Counted from the stretch's first letter, positions 26,055-36,950 are shown. The stretch is 54,334 bases of DNA from Xenococcaceae cyanobacterium MO_188.B32 (GCA_030065635.1 JASJDJ010000027.1:1-54334); one strand, 5' to 3'. Numbers and translations are program-made. The notes: generated from the sequence alone by a model not told the origin.

Positions 26055-27044
26055 ATGAATCAAACAATTCTAGTTACTGGTGGTGCTGGATATATAGGCT
26101 CTCACACCATCAAACAACTAGGAAAAGCTGGTTATGATGTTGTTGTTTACGACAATCTTTCTACTGGTTCATCTTCAGCTTTACTTTATGGCAAATTAAT
26201 TAGAGGTGATTTGCAAGATTTTACTAAATTAGCCGATCTTTTTGACCGATATCAATTTGAAGCCGTTTTACATTTTGCTGCTAGTATTTCTGTCCCAGAA
26301 TCTCTTGTCAAGCCTCTTCATTATTACGACAACAATACCGCTAATACTCTCAATTTATTGAAATGCTGTCAAAAATTTGCCGTTAATAAGTTTGTTTTTT
26401 CTAGTACTGCTGCTGTTTATGGTGAAGTTAAAGAATATCCAGTAACAGAATCCTCACCTACTGTACCTATAAATCCCTATGGTAGTTCTAAACTAATGAG
26501 TGAGAGAATTATTCGGGATTATAGTCTGGCATCAGATTTTAAATATGTTATCCTTCGCTATTTTAATGTTGCTGGTGCTGACGTATCGGGTAAGATCGGT
26601 CAGTGTAGTAAAAAATCCGCTCACTTGATTAAAGTTGCTTGTGATGCAGCTTTAGGTCGTCGTGATTCTGTCAGTATTTTTGGAACGGATTATCCCACCT
26701 TAGATGGTACTGGTATACGAGATTATATTCACGTACAGGATTTAGCTAAAGCTCATTTGGATGCTTTAACCTATCTACAAACGGCAAATGAAAGCCACAC
26801 TCTCAATTGTGGTTACGGTCAAGGCTATAGTGTACGTCAAGTTATTGATAAGGTGAAAGAGATTTCTCAAGTAGATTTTAAGGTTATTGAAACTGAAAGA
26901 AGAAAGGGGGATCCTGCTTGCGTTGTAGCTGCTGCTGATAAAATAAGGAATGTTTTGGGTTGGCAACCTCAATATAATTCTTTAGACACGATCGTTGAAA
27001 CTACCTTAGCTTGGGAGAAAAAGCTTATTGAAGTTAACAACTAA
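26055..27044 (+). CDS. galE: UDP-glucose 4-epimerase
   Basis: 329 residues, extended SDR family. The NAD-binding glycine motif is GGAGYIGS (9-16), with FSSTAAVYGE (catalytic Ser/Thr region) and Y142-x3-K146 in NPYGSSK. RYFNVAGADVSGKIGQ and TGIRDYIHVQDLA are typical of GalE. It interconverts UDP-glucose and UDP-galactose, feeding polysaccharide and galactolipid synthesis. It is cytoplasmic. The queF gene follows 50 bp later in the same direction and may be co-transcribed. Confidence 0.93.
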   Translation: MNQTILVTGGAGYIGSHTIKQLGKAGYDVVVYDNLSTGSSSALLYGKLIRGDLQDFTKLADLFDRYQFEAVLHFAASISVPESLVKPLHYYDNNTANTLNLLKCCQKFAVNKFVFSSTAAVYGEVKEYPVTESSPTVPINPYGSSKLMSERIIRDYSLASDFKYVILRYFNVAGADVSGKIGQCSKKSAHLIKVACDAALGRRDSVSIFGTDYPTLDGTGIRDYIHVQDLAKAHLDALTYLQTANESHTLNCGYGQGYSVRQVIDKVKEISQVDFKVIETERRKGDPACVVAAADKIRNVLGWQPQYNSLDTIVETTLAWEKKLIEVNN

Positions 27045-27094
27045 TCTATATAATGGATTAAATATTAATTTTTGCGAAGATAGCTCGATCTTTT

Positions 27095-27499
27095 ATGTCT
27101 AATTCTTCTCAATCAGAAAATCAACAAGTAAAGTATGGGGAAAGAGCGATCGCCGAAGGAGAATTAATTACTTTTCCCAATCCCAGAGTAGGGCGACGCT
27201 ACAAAATTGATATTACACTACCAGAGTTTACTTGTAAGTGTCCTTTTTCTGGCTATCCAGACTTTGCCACTATTTACATTACCTATACTCCCGATGAAAA
27301 AGTAGTAGAACTAAAAGCAATAAAACTCTATATCAATAGTTATCGCGATCGCTATATTTCCCACGAAGAATCGGTCAATCAAATTTTAGATGATTTTGTT
27401 GCTGCTTGCGACCCCTTAGAAGTGACGATTAAAGGAGATTTTTCTCCCAGAGGTAATGTTCATACTGTTATTGAAGTACACCATCAAAAAGACACATAA
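27095..27499 (+). CDS. queF: 7-cyano-7-deazaguanine reductase
   Basis: 134 residues, the short type-I (single-domain) QueF. The catalytic Cys is C49 in KCPFSGYPDF and the acid is in PDF (D55). The NADPH-binding ELKAIKLYINSYRDRYISHE segment is conserved. It reduces preQ0 to preQ1 in queuosine biosynthesis. No preQ1 riboswitch is visible in the 50-bp leader. Confidence 0.93.
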   Translation: MSNSSQSENQQVKYGERAIAEGELITFPNPRVGRRYKIDITLPEFTCKCPFSGYPDFATIYITYTPDEKVVELKAIKLYINSYRDRYISHEESVNQILDDFVAACDPLEVTIKGDFSPRGNVHTVIEVHHQKDT

Positions 27500-27591
27500 G
27501 TAGGAATGCAAAATAAATTGCCTAGTGGAAAAAGGGAAGACAAGGGAGATAGGAAAATGATAATGATTAATAACTACTAACTACTAACTGT

Positions 27592-27698
27592 ATGGGTCAA
27601 GAAGCTATAGAAAAGAGAAAGAGAAAGCTATACGAGATATACTAGACATACCTCGTGAAACTCTGTTAAAATTGCCAAACAAACTTCAATGCTAGATC
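27592..27698 (+). pseudogene. Broken N-terminal codons of the TnpB-like gene
   Basis: A frame from ATG 27592 reads MGQEAIEKRKRKLYEIY and stops. In the frame of the downstream gene the sequence reads LDIPRETLLKLPNKLQC, then TAG, then IMPSFTKG. A one-base deletion near 27640 and a Leu-to-TAG change at 27693-27695 would explain the break. The gene therefore probably began at 27592. Confidence 0.6.
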
Positions 27699-29327
27699 AT
27701 GCCATCTTTCACCAAAGGACTCAGGATAGGAGTCGAAGCCAAAATTGAAGGGTGCCCTATTCTTGATGTTCTAGGAAATCACTACGAATCAATACGTCGT
27801 ACTGGTTTGAATGATATGCAACACGGCATGAGCGAGAACAAGATTGAAAAATCCTATCAGTCTAGATTTAATATTCAATGGGCTTGGGCTGATTCTATCG
27901 CTACTGAGGTCAAACAAACTTACTCTCAATTAACTACGGCAAAAAAACTTAATATTAAACGGCTTAAAGAACAGATCAAGAAGAAAACCCAGAAAGCAAA
28001 AGATATTTTAAAGGAATTAGATTCGACTCATAATCCTACGAAAAAACAGAGATTAGTAGCTAAGGGTTTAAAGTCTAAACTGCTAAAAATTGAATCATTA
28101 AAACAACAACTGAACCAGCTAGAATCGACAGAAAGATTACAGATTTGTTTTGGCTCCAAAAAATTATTTAACGCTCAAGATCACTTAGAACAAAATGGCT
28201 ATTCATCTCACGATGAGTGGTTATCTGATTGGAAGAAAAAACGTGGTGGTAGATTTTATTGTGTTGGTAAATCTACTTATGGTGGTGGCACAATGATTAA
28301 AATCTTTTTCGTGGGTGGGGATGATTTTAAAGCTGTTGTCACTTTACCTCGGTTTATGCAATTCAGATATGGGCAAAACCTAGAAATACCTTTTCAAGTT
28401 ACTGAATGTCGCCGTCGTCGAAAATCATCATTACTCTATGCGCTACAACAACAAAAGCCGATTACGGTACAAATTTTCAGGAGAGAGCAGAAACAAGACC
28501 AGTGGTATATTCATCTCACTACTTACGTTCTTGAAATTCCAGTTACCACATCTTTTGACAATGGTTGTGTTGGAGTCGATTTTAACCACGATTCTGTTGA
28601 ATGGGCTTATATTTTAGCTGATGGTAATATCAAAGCTCAAGGGAAACTTAACTTTAAGTGGAAGGGTTTTTCTTCAGGACAAAGACAAGTTATGATGCGT
28701 AATTTGGTAGTTAAATTAACAGATATAGCATTTAATTATCAATGTCCTATTGCTATTGAATCATTAGATTTTTCTAAAAAGAAAGCAAGTATGAGTGAAG
28801 CATCAAAAACTTATAATTCCATGCTATCTAATCTCGCCACGAGTATGTTTAGAGAAACGTTGACTTCAAGATGTAAGCGTTATGGAATTGGCTTGCATAA
28901 AGTTAATCCAGCTTTTACCAGTGTTATTGGCATGATTAAATTCATGCCTAGATATGGTTTAAATTCAGGGACGGCAGCAGCTATGACCATTGCCCGACGA
29001 GCAATGGGATATAGCGAACGCGCCCCTGTCTGCCTAGTAAGACCAGAGGATCGATCTAGGCATTCTTGGACAACTTGGAATCGTATTGCACGATATCTCA
29101 AGAATAACAAAATCAAACGTTCAAAACTTTTTGATTGGATGAAAACCCTAGGGGATATTCTTGTTGGCAGTGACGTTAAAGCTAGAAATAGTGATAACGG
29201 TGATATCAATGAGATGGCTTCGCGCCCCTCTCTTGCCAGTAAACAATCAAATCGTAATCAAGGGAAATCACCGAGTCCCGACCCTAAACAAGGTCCTAAG
29301 TATGTGCAACTTTGTTTAGGTTTTTAG
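27699..29327 (+). CDS. TnpB-like RuvC nuclease, probably N-terminally truncated
   Basis: 542 residues. A Lys-rich coiled-coil region (about 75-145) precedes a beta domain and a RuvC-like domain: GVDFNHDSVEWAYIL near 290 (motif I Asp), IAIESLDFSKKK near 351 (motif II Glu), and GLNSGTAAAMTIARRAMG near 421, which should be motif III. TnpB proteins are RNA-guided nucleases of IS200/IS605 elements and ancestors of Cas12. In motif III I see no Asp in the expected place, so cutting activity is doubtful. No TnpA partner and no zinc finger (CxxC pairs) is present. The conserved-looking N-terminus lies upstream behind a stop. The gene stops 6 bp from the convergent kinase stop. Confidence 0.7.
   Translation: MPSFTKGLRIGVEAKIEGCPILDVLGNHYESIRRTGLNDMQHGMSENKIEKSYQSRFNIQWAWADSIATEVKQTYSQLTTAKKLNIKRLKEQIKKKTQKAKDILKELDSTHNPTKKQRLVAKGLKSKLLKIESLKQQLNQLESTERLQICFGSKKLFNAQDHLEQNGYSSHDEWLSDWKKKRGGRFYCVGKSTYGGGTMIKIFFVGGDDFKAVVTLPRFMQFRYGQNLEIPFQVTECRRRRKSSLLYALQQQKPITVQIFRREQKQDQWYIHLTTYVLEIPVTTSFDNGCVGVDFNHDSVEWAYILADGNIKAQGKLNFKWKGFSSGQRQVMMRNLVVKLTDIAFNYQCPIAIESLDFSKKKASMSEASKTYNSMLSNLATSMFRETLTSRCKRYGIGLHKVNPAFTSVIGMIKFMPRYGLNSGTAAAMTIARRAMGYSERAPVCLVRPEDRSRHSWTTWNRIARYLKNNKIKRSKLFDWMKTLGDILVGSDVKARNSDNGDINEMASRPSLASKQSNRNQGKSPSPDPKQGPKYVQLCLGF
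29283..29325 (+). terminator. Hairpin within the last codons of the TnpB-like gene
   Basis: CCTAAACAA at 29283-29291 pairs with TTGTTTAGG at 29312-29320, followed by TTTTTAG. It may be the terminator and, in IS605-like elements, part of the right end or guide-RNA region. Confidence 0.55.
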
Positions 29328-29333
29328 TAGGTG

Positions 29334-31052
29334 CTAAAACCCTGATTCCCAAACAGAAATACTAACTCTATCTTTAGCATCGCGCTGAACTTTGCCTTCT
29401 AGATTACCAACTCTAAAAAAACTAAATGCAGCTTGACGAGAATACACCCTTCTTAGTTTTTCCTTAACTCCAGCAGGAGCATTACCCCCCAACATCTCAG
29501 CTAGAGTGTCTTGCATTGCCCCTAAACTGACTGATTGAGACAAGGCTATATCGGTTTGGCGTATTTTCCCGTTACTATCAGATCGATAACTGAGATGGAC
29601 TCGATCGGCACCAACATTGTGATAAGTAAGAGTGTGTCCTCTGCCACGTCTTTCTTTTCTTTGAGTCGTTGGTTTACCTAAAGTACTAACAAGCTGGCTT
29701 TCAGATGTGCCTGTAGTAATAATGGGTACCTTTATTTGGGGTTGAGATTCTGGCTGAGGAGTAGGTTTAGGTGCTGGTTTAGTATCGATGACGACCTCAG
29801 GAATTTCAGATTCTGCTTCTAAGTTTGTTTTTGTTTCTGCTGGTTTTACTTCTTCTTCTCGATTTTTGGCTTCTTGTTCTAACTCTTCGGTTGATTTTTC
29901 TGGCTTTTTGGGTTTTTCTGGTTTGTTAAGTTTAGGAATAGTAATGCTAATAGGATTGGACTCTTCTACTTTAGCTTGGGGTGAAGGTGTAGGACGAGAA
30001 TTCCACCAATTAGACAACAGAGAAAATCCAGCAACAAATGCACCTAAACTAATTCCTGTAGTAATAAAGAAAAATAAGAAACTTTTAACGAACCAATTAC
30101 TTTTTCTGGAAGAGGGAGCATCGTAAGCAACTGTATAGTTTTTGTCCGATCGAGAAATATAGTCAGTTGGAGATGATATATTTCCTGGAGCAACTCTCAT
30201 CGTCCTAGATATTACCTGACTAACAGGGGAAGAAGATTGAAGGGCTGTTAACATTTCCCTAGCAGAGGAAAAGCGATCGCGGGGGTGAAAACGAATTGCT
30301 TTATCTAGGATAGCAGTCAATTTTTCATCTAAATTAGGAGCGTATTTTTGCCAAATTATTTCTCCCGTACGGGGGTCTGCTTCTAAATCTTGAGGAGATT
30401 TTCCTGTTAAGAGAAAAATAGCTGTTAATCCTAAACTATACAAGTCACTAGAATAGACGGGACGACCAGCAGCTTGTTCGGAAGGCATATAACCAGGAGT
30501 ACCGATAGAGACAGAAAATGCACTACTTTGCTTAGGATGAACTTTTGTAGCCATAGCTTCTTTAACTACGCCAAAATCAATCAAAATAGGCATAAGGTCG
30601 CGATCGCGCAGAATAATATTTTCTGGTTTAATATCTCGATGCACGATCCGACGCTCGTGAATGTAGTCTAAAACTGGTAAAAGCTCGACTAAAATACTAA
30701 TTACTTGTTCTGCATCTAAATTGCCAGTACTCGACCATTTTTGGGCTAAGGTTTGTCCCTCAATCCATTCTTGAACTAAATAAAACTTGTCTTCTTCGGA
30801 AAAATAGGCATAAAGTCGGGGAATTTGAGGGTGTCCTTCTCCCAACTCTTCTAAAATCGCTGCTTCTCTTTGAAACCGTTCTTTCATCCACAACGGAATA
30901 TGAGGCTGTTCGACAACTGGTTTTAGCTGTTTGATAACACACTTTCTTCCCGAAGGCATATGGGTATCTTCGGCTAAATAAGTCTCTCCAAACCCTCCTC
31001 GTCCCAGAGTTTCTAAAATACGGTAGCGTTTATTCAGTAGTGCAGCTTTCAT
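29334..31052 (-). CDS. Membrane-anchored Ser/Thr protein kinase
   Basis: 572 residues. The kinase domain (about 10-270) has GRGGFGETY, the ATP lysine K41, the catalytic HRDIKPEN (D140) and DFG (159-161), in the Hanks-type bacterial family. One membrane helix follows near 318-342, then a Pro/Glu/Lys-rich linker (about 350-450) and a C-terminal domain (about 455-572) with QLVSTLGKPTTQRKERRGRGHTL, a sensor-like domain of unknown ligand seen in cyanobacterial kinases. The kinase is on the cytoplasmic side, the C-terminal domain probably outside. Monocistronic. Confidence 0.93.
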   Translation of the reverse strand: MKAALLNKRYRILETLGRGGFGETYLAEDTHMPSGRKCVIKQLKPVVEQPHIPLWMKERFQREAAILEELGEGHPQIPRLYAYFSEEDKFYLVQEWIEGQTLAQKWSSTGNLDAEQVISILVELLPVLDYIHERRIVHRDIKPENIILRDRDLMPILIDFGVVKEAMATKVHPKQSSAFSVSIGTPGYMPSEQAAGRPVYSSDLYSLGLTAIFLLTGKSPQDLEADPRTGEIIWQKYAPNLDEKLTAILDKAIRFHPRDRFSSAREMLTALQSSSPVSQVISRTMRVAPGNISSPTDYISRSDKNYTVAYDAPSSRKSNWFVKSFLFFFITTGISLGAFVAGFSLLSNWWNSRPTPSPQAKVEESNPISITIPKLNKPEKPKKPEKSTEELEQEAKNREEEVKPAETKTNLEAESEIPEVVIDTKPAPKPTPQPESQPQIKVPIITTGTSESQLVSTLGKPTTQRKERRGRGHTLTYHNVGADRVHLSYRSDSNGKIRQTDIALSQSVSLGAMQDTLAEMLGGNAPAGVKEKLRRVYSRQAAFSFFRVGNLEGKVQRDAKDRVSISVWESGF

Positions 31053-31114
31053 AGTCTTGTTATAGAAGTTCAGGAGTTCAGAAGTTCAGAAGTTTCAGAA
31101 TAATTACCTATTTC

Positions 31115-31654
31115 CTATTTTAAATCTAATAAACCTTGCTCTTTTATTTTGGGGTTAAAACGGATATCCATATTGACTCCCCGTGCCTTTAATTGTTCCT
31201 TAACAGTTTCTTCTACTCGTCTAGCTACTTTTTTGTAAATTTTAGTTTTTCCTAACTCATCACTTTGTTGATATTGTGCCTTTTCTTCCTCTGTCATAGT
31301 GAGTTTAGCATCTATTGGTTGCGTCCACATTGCTTCTTCTTCTCCATTCCCAGGAGGATTAGTCCCATTTTCTCCGATCCAAGCTTGTCGTATTTCTTCT
31401 AAAATTGACCGATTAGGGCGATCGATAGTTTGTATTTTCAGCCAGTAACAAGCTTGAGGTTTACGAATTAAGTGCTGTTTCAGACTGAGATAGATATCGC
31501 GGGAGTAGCCTACAAATTTCAGTTGGCGGTCGCGATCGAAAATAGCATACACGCCAATTTTTTTTTGGTTATCTTCAGTCAAAGAACCATTTTCATCCAG
31601 ATAAGCAATATACTCTAGGCTTGCAAGAGTAGGAATTTCTGATTGTGTAGTCAT
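31115..31654 (-). CDS. GIY-YIG domain protein
   Basis: 179 residues. The GIY-YIG-like core is at about 30-100: GVYAIFDRDRQLKFVGYSRDIYLSLKQHL, where VYA/VGY replaces GIY/YIG and R53 is the likely catalytic arginine. The C-terminal part (about 110-179) is Lys/Glu-rich and helical. The family includes repair and homing nucleases, but this cyanobacterial type is not characterised. It is upstream of the kinase in the same direction, with about 60 bp between, so co-transcription is possible. Confidence 0.7.
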   Translation of the reverse strand: MTTQSEIPTLASLEYIAYLDENGSLTEDNQKKIGVYAIFDRDRQLKFVGYSRDIYLSLKQHLIRKPQACYWLKIQTIDRPNRSILEEIRQAWIGENGTNPPGNGEEEAMWTQPIDAKLTMTEEEKAQYQQSDELGKTKIYKKVARRVEETVKEQLKARGVNMDIRFNPKIKEQGLLDLK

Positions 31655-31714
31655 AATTATCAGGGATTAAAAAAATTCAAAGACATTATAGGTGATTACC
31701 TATGTCCAAAAGCT

Positions 31715-34700
31715 TTAGATAAAGCGGTCACCGTATTTTTTCAGAAAACACCGTATTATATTAGAATTATAACGACGGTAATAGTTAATACCAAAAAAAC
31801 CAGTCATAAGCATTAAGCCAAAACCAGGAGAAAATTCAAAAGGAATTTCCCGAACATTAAAATTATCAATCAAAAGAGCAGAAGAGCGATCGAGTCCATC
31901 TACATCAACGACACCAAAACCAATGCGGTAATTATAAATTCCCGCAGACAAAGAAGTGGTTTGATAGGTGAAAAGATTATTCCGATCGTAGAAAGTTGTA
32001 TTAACCTCCTGAAAATTAGTTGTTCCAGAACTTAAAGGTGTGCCTATATTTCCACTACTGTCATCTAAGACATTAATAAAACGAGAATTGAGATCGCTAC
32101 TGCGATCGAAAACTGTAAAGAATCCAAAATCTTGAGCTCCTAAATCAGCATCAGTAGCATCATTGGTTAAATAACTCCAATTAAAGCTAATTTGCATAAC
32201 ATTCTTGCCGTCAGCTACATCCTCAGGAGTGATCGTAAAACTAAAATCTTGATAAATCCCAGAGCCTTCTTTAGGAGTACGAAACAAGTTATCATTGCCG
32301 GAATTGTTTCGTTTAATACTCAAAGCACCAGTAGGTAAACCCAAAGAATCTTGCAAGGCATCAGCACCATCATTGACAGTTGCCGTAACTGGATTAGTAT
32401 CAGATCATTAACATCAGAATCAGTAGGATTGCTAGTAGTTCCAGGACTAGTACTGGAACTTCCATCAGTATCATCTCCAGGTAAACTAGAATAGGTAACA
32501 TTAACCGTATTATCGATCGAAGTATCTGGGGCAATATTATTGATAATATCTGCCGTATATTCAACTTCTGCACTATAGTCTTTAAGAAGCTGGTTTATTT
32601 CAACATCAACAATAGTGCTGGTAGAAGCATCAATAGTGGTAAAAGAGCCAGTGACATCATTACCAATTTCATCTCTGATAATAATACTACTAACAACTAA
32701 ATTTTCTAGCTCTGCTGGTAAGCTGTCAGTTAAATTTACTTCAAAAGCGGTAGTATTACCTTGATTACTAAAGGCAGAGTTACCGTTACCATCAACAATC
32801 TGAATATTGCTGAGATTCTGGAATCGATCGGCAATACTATCGGTAAGATTAACGTCAAAAGCGGTCGTATTTCCTGTATTGGAGAAAGTAACCTGAAAAG
32901 TAAGAGTATCTCCTGCGTCTCCAGTCACACTTTCAGCAAAATTGACACCATCGGTAGAAACTGTTTTGGCAACATTAGCGATCGAAGGTTCAACAATATT
33001 GATAGTGACTGCTGGGTCAGACTGTCTGGTAGTAGCATTAGTTGCACGTACTTCAAAAATATTATCAAGAGTGTTGGGGTCTTGATTACCAATAATATTT
33101 TCGACTAGAGCATTAAACTCGATAACAACGTATTCTCCATCTACATCTCTATCCGCATTAGTCAAATCACCCAAACTAAAAATGGGGTTTTCACCTGACT
33201 CAAAACTGCTATTAGGATTTTCTTCCGCGATCGCACTGGATGTTAGTGCTAATGTGGGTGTAACAGGAGCATCTCCACTTATTTGCAAACCAGAGCCACT
33301 AATAGTAGTAGAAGTAATTCCCCCATCATTGGCAATAAAAGCAACCTTGGTAGTGCCATCATTGAGATAAACCATTCCCCCAGGAAGCAAATCTTCCAAT
33401 TGTAAATTAGGAATTTGACCTTCAGGAATTTGCACAGCCAAACGATAGCGGACTATTTCGCCTATAGTTACATCCGAGTTACTAGTGGAAGCTTCAGAAG
33501 TACTTACTAAGGTTTTTGCTGGTATGAGGGGAGCAGCTTGCAATTGACCAGCATCTGTCGTGATATAGTCATCAGGACTGATTCCAGCACCGTCAGAACT
33601 ATCTCTTTCGCCATCGTCTGCACCAGAAGTTCCTGGAGTTGTCGAGCCTGTAGCATTACCTGGATCGCCATTAGCTGTACCAGTACCAGGCAAGCTAGTA
33701 TAAGTAACGGTTGCCGTATTATCAATTAATCGATCGGGAGTAACAGTACCACCTACATCTGCGGTGTAGGTAACAGTGACACTTTCTCCCTTTGGTAATT
33801 CATCAACGTTAATAATAATTTCGTTACTCGCTACGACTGAATTATCGACAACTCCTATCACAGAGGCATTACTAGAGATTACACTGACAATTTGTAGATT
33901 ATTTAACTCAGACGGAAGAGTATCCGTCATTTGTAAGTCAAATGCTGTAGCGTTATTAACTAGATCTTTATTACTAAAAGTAACAGTAAAAGTAACTGTA
34001 TCTCCTGAATCAACCCGAAATGGAATAGTGTCAGTATCATTACCATTGACTTTCTTATCAATGGTAATTTCTGGTTCAACAATGCGAGTATTTATAGTGT
34101 TAGAGCGAGCTAATTCTCTTTCTGTATTGAAGTTATTGCCAACGCCAACATTAACACTAAAGCTATTCTGGCGGTTGTTACTTAAATTATTATTAGTTCG
34201 ATTCTCTACTAAGGCATTAAATTCAACAATTACATATTCATCATCAGCATCTCGGTCTGGATTATTAATGTCTCCAAACTTAAAATAAACATCTTTGTTA
34301 GGAGTATAAATATCTGGGTCAGGATCGTTACCACGAATACTTCTACTGCTACCAATATTAGGATCGGGAAGAACAAATGTAGGTGTGACAGTACTCTCAT
34401 CAGTTCCCTGAATCCAAAGATCGCTATCAAAAGTAGCAGGCGAGCCTAATCCAAGGTTAAGAGGGTTGCTTACAGAGGGAGTAACAGAAGTAATCGGTGC
34501 CTCATCAGAGACAAAAGCTGCCTTAGCAGTACCATCATCTAAAAACTGGAAACCATTAGGCAAGCGATCGCGCAACTGAAAGTTGGTAGCTTCACCTTCT
34601 GGGATACGAGCAACTAATCGATAACGAATGATTTCTCCAATAGCTAATTTACGCCGTCCAGTAGTGGCATTATTATTTGTGCCTGTACCATCTTGAGTTT

Positions 34701-36446
34701 CTACGGTAGAAGATTCGGAAGTAGTTACAATAGACTTGGTTGCATCGGGAGCATCAACTTCTACACTAGCATCGTCGGCAGCATCAGGAAAGTCTTGTCC
34801 GCCTTCGATGTTGGCATAACTTTCGAGAGTTGCAGTATTTAATAATTCTTCTGAAGTGTCTCTATCGTTATCAGAGTTGGTATAGGGTACACTAGGAGCT
34901 ACCTCTAAATCGTAGGTAATAACCGCAATATTGCGTCCTGCATTAGTCTGATTGCCATTAGTATCGGTGAGAAAACCATCGATCGCACCACCGTTTGTTC
35001 CATCTATTTCGGCACTAGTAAGTAGGTGGGCAAAATTACTTGTAAAAAAATGGACAATCTTTCACATTAATCGGAAAGTCCGAAAAGTAATTGTAGAGGG
35101 GGGCGCAGCCTCTTTGAGGCTGCGCCAAAGATTGTCCATTTTTTTTTGTCGGGGTACTTAGGAGCATTGCTATCATCTAGTTGAATACCATTCCCAAAAA
35201 GATCGCTACCAATACCATCAGGATCGCCAAGTCCTATAAAGTCAATGGAATCACCAACTCCATCAGTAACTTGTAAATTTAGTCCTCCTGTGGGAATTAA
35301 AAACCCATTTGGTAAAGTATCGGAGATTTCAACATCAAATGCTCCTGCACGGCTACTGCCTGTGTTCTCCACGACAAGAGCAAAGGTAACTAAATCTCCT
35401 GCTTCTAATCCTCCTGCCAGGTTACTGTTAATAGGTGTTGTAGCTAAACCTGCGGAAGTAACTGTACCCGTAAAAGAATCTGTAGCACCTGCTCGTATTA
35501 CCGTGTTCAGAAACAGTAAGTGTAGGAGTAAAACTATTATTAAATCTCTGACCATCAGAAAAAGTATCAATAATATCAATGTTCTGAAAAGCAAAGTAAT
35601 CAGAGACTTGAAACTCAAGAGTGTATTCTAAGATATCCCCTGGAGAGTTAGAACTATCGGTAATATTGGCTACTGTCTTTTGAATCGCGATCGATCGATC
35701 TTCTAGGCGATGTTCAGAATCATCGGTATTAGGATTGGGTTGAACAAAAACTTCTTGGGTGGTATCTCGACTATCAACAGGAATCCATTGGTTGTTGCTG
35801 TCTCCAGTATTATTATCCCCTAGTTGGGTATTATTAGGGGAAATAGCATCATCCCCACTAACAGCATTAATAATTACAGGTTGACTGTCACTGCCATCAT
35901 CAATACGAGGAACAAAGAAACTAAAAGTCAAGACAGCATCGCGATCGCCTGAAGTGCCTGTAATGCTACTAATCCTTCGTGTTAATATACCCCCAGGAGT
36001 AGGAATTCCATCTCCTCCTGCGCCATTATCGTCATGGGAGTACCAACATCAGCAAGATTGCTTCCATTTAGCTTAACCGTCAGGTCTACTTGGGGCTGAT
36101 TAGGAACAAAGCTACCGTAAGGTAATTCTAGCAGTACTAGCGTATCGTTTGCGCCAAAGTCCGAAGGTACTGCTATTGTTTGTTCTACACCAAAAACATT
36201 GATTGTAGCGAAACCACTACCATCTAAAGTAACTTCCTGAATTTTGACACTGGAACCGAGATAAGTGGCACTATCAAAAGTTAAACCATCATTTCCATCT
36301 GCACCAGTAGAATCTAAATATAGTAAGGCAAAAGGACCATAGCCAGGAATATCTCCTATGTTGTCAAAGCTGACTGCTATATCTATGCTTTCACCAATAA
36401 AAGGATTTTGAGGTTTAATAACGGAAGTAAACGGTGTTGCAGGCAT
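31715..36446 (-). pseudogene. Large DUF11-repeat surface protein, decayed by frameshifts and an insertion
   Basis: Five leftward segments are parts of one gene of about 1,540 codons. The N-terminus (36446 down to about 36030) starts MPATPFTSVIKPQNPFIGES. Further segments carry DUF11-type repeats (TFQVTFSNTGNTTAFDVNLTD and similar), which form stalk-like extracellular domains. The C-terminus ends REIPFEFSPGFGLMLMTGFFG-like, a PEP-CTERM-related sorting tail. Breaks are seen near 36030, near 35510 and near 32405 (single-base shifts in which reading the other frame continues the same protein), and at an inverted-repeat insertion at 35044-35147. There is no signal peptide at the N-terminus, as in related cyanobacterial proteins. 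The product was probably a secreted or surface adhesin. Confidence 0.8.
35044..35147. repeat. Inverted-repeat element E3 inside the DUF11 gene
   Basis: AAAAAAATGGACAATCTTT at 35044-35062 is matched perfectly in reverse at 35127-35145 (19-bp arms, 64-nt loop). Within the loop GGCGCAGCCTC pairs with GAGGCTGCGCC (35102-35126, 3-nt loop). Protein coding ends on one side (SNAPKYP) and resumes in another frame on the other side (SNFAHLLTSAEIDG), so the segment was inserted. Arm length equals E1; sequences are not the same. Confidence 0.7.
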
Positions 36447-36950
36447 AATTTAACTATATTCCTTTTTATTTGTTTACTGTTAAAACTATCTTTTGGTGAA
36501 TTGTGGGAAGCATGAAATCACACTAATTCTCAAAAGTGATAAGGGACTTAGTAAAAACGCACCCATTCACGCATTCAAAACTAGTAAGGTATTTTTGACG
36601 GTGAGCCGTCCTAAAGGAGCGGTGATTCTGGTTTTTAGTTTTAGTTATGGGTGATAAATAAAAAACAATAAAAAGAAATTTAGTAGGTATAAACCTAGCA
36701 ATTTTATCTACTAAAAATTACTTAGAAATATATAACTAATTATGAAGTAAAATAGTAAAGTAAATAAAGAATAGCTACGTAAAAACATAGCAGTCATCTT
36801 ATTATGAAACAAACCCTTAAATCCTAACTTCGTATTGGGAGAAAGTCAAATTTGGGAATGAATCAGCAAGCTGATTTAATAGAAGTATTTGCTACTCTTT
36901 TCAGAAGTCAGAGGTAATAGGTAATAGGTAATAGGTAATAGGTAATCAAC
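36447..36950. other. Upstream region of the DUF11 gene
   Basis: 504 bp, AT-rich, no gene seen. It contains a palindrome (AATCAGCAAGCTGATT at 36861-36876) and the GGTAATA tandem repeat at 36913-36946. The DUF11 promoter must lie here but is not evident. Confidence 0.45.
36913..36946. repeat. Short tandem repeat (GGTAATA)n
   Basis: Four copies of the 7-bp unit GGTAATA followed by a partial GGTAATC. Seven-base STRRs like this are typical of cyanobacterial intergenic DNA; the number of copies varies readily. It directly precedes the stop of the leftward membrane-protein gene. Confidence 0.8.

Noticed and set aside
31715-36446. Five separate genes for the DUF11 segments
   Set aside because: Each segment continues the protein of the previous one in another frame, and most lack a credible start site; one broken gene is simpler.
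36913-36946. Regular short repeat considered as CRISPR
   Set aside because: The units are 7 bp with no spacers; this is a cyanobacterial STRR.
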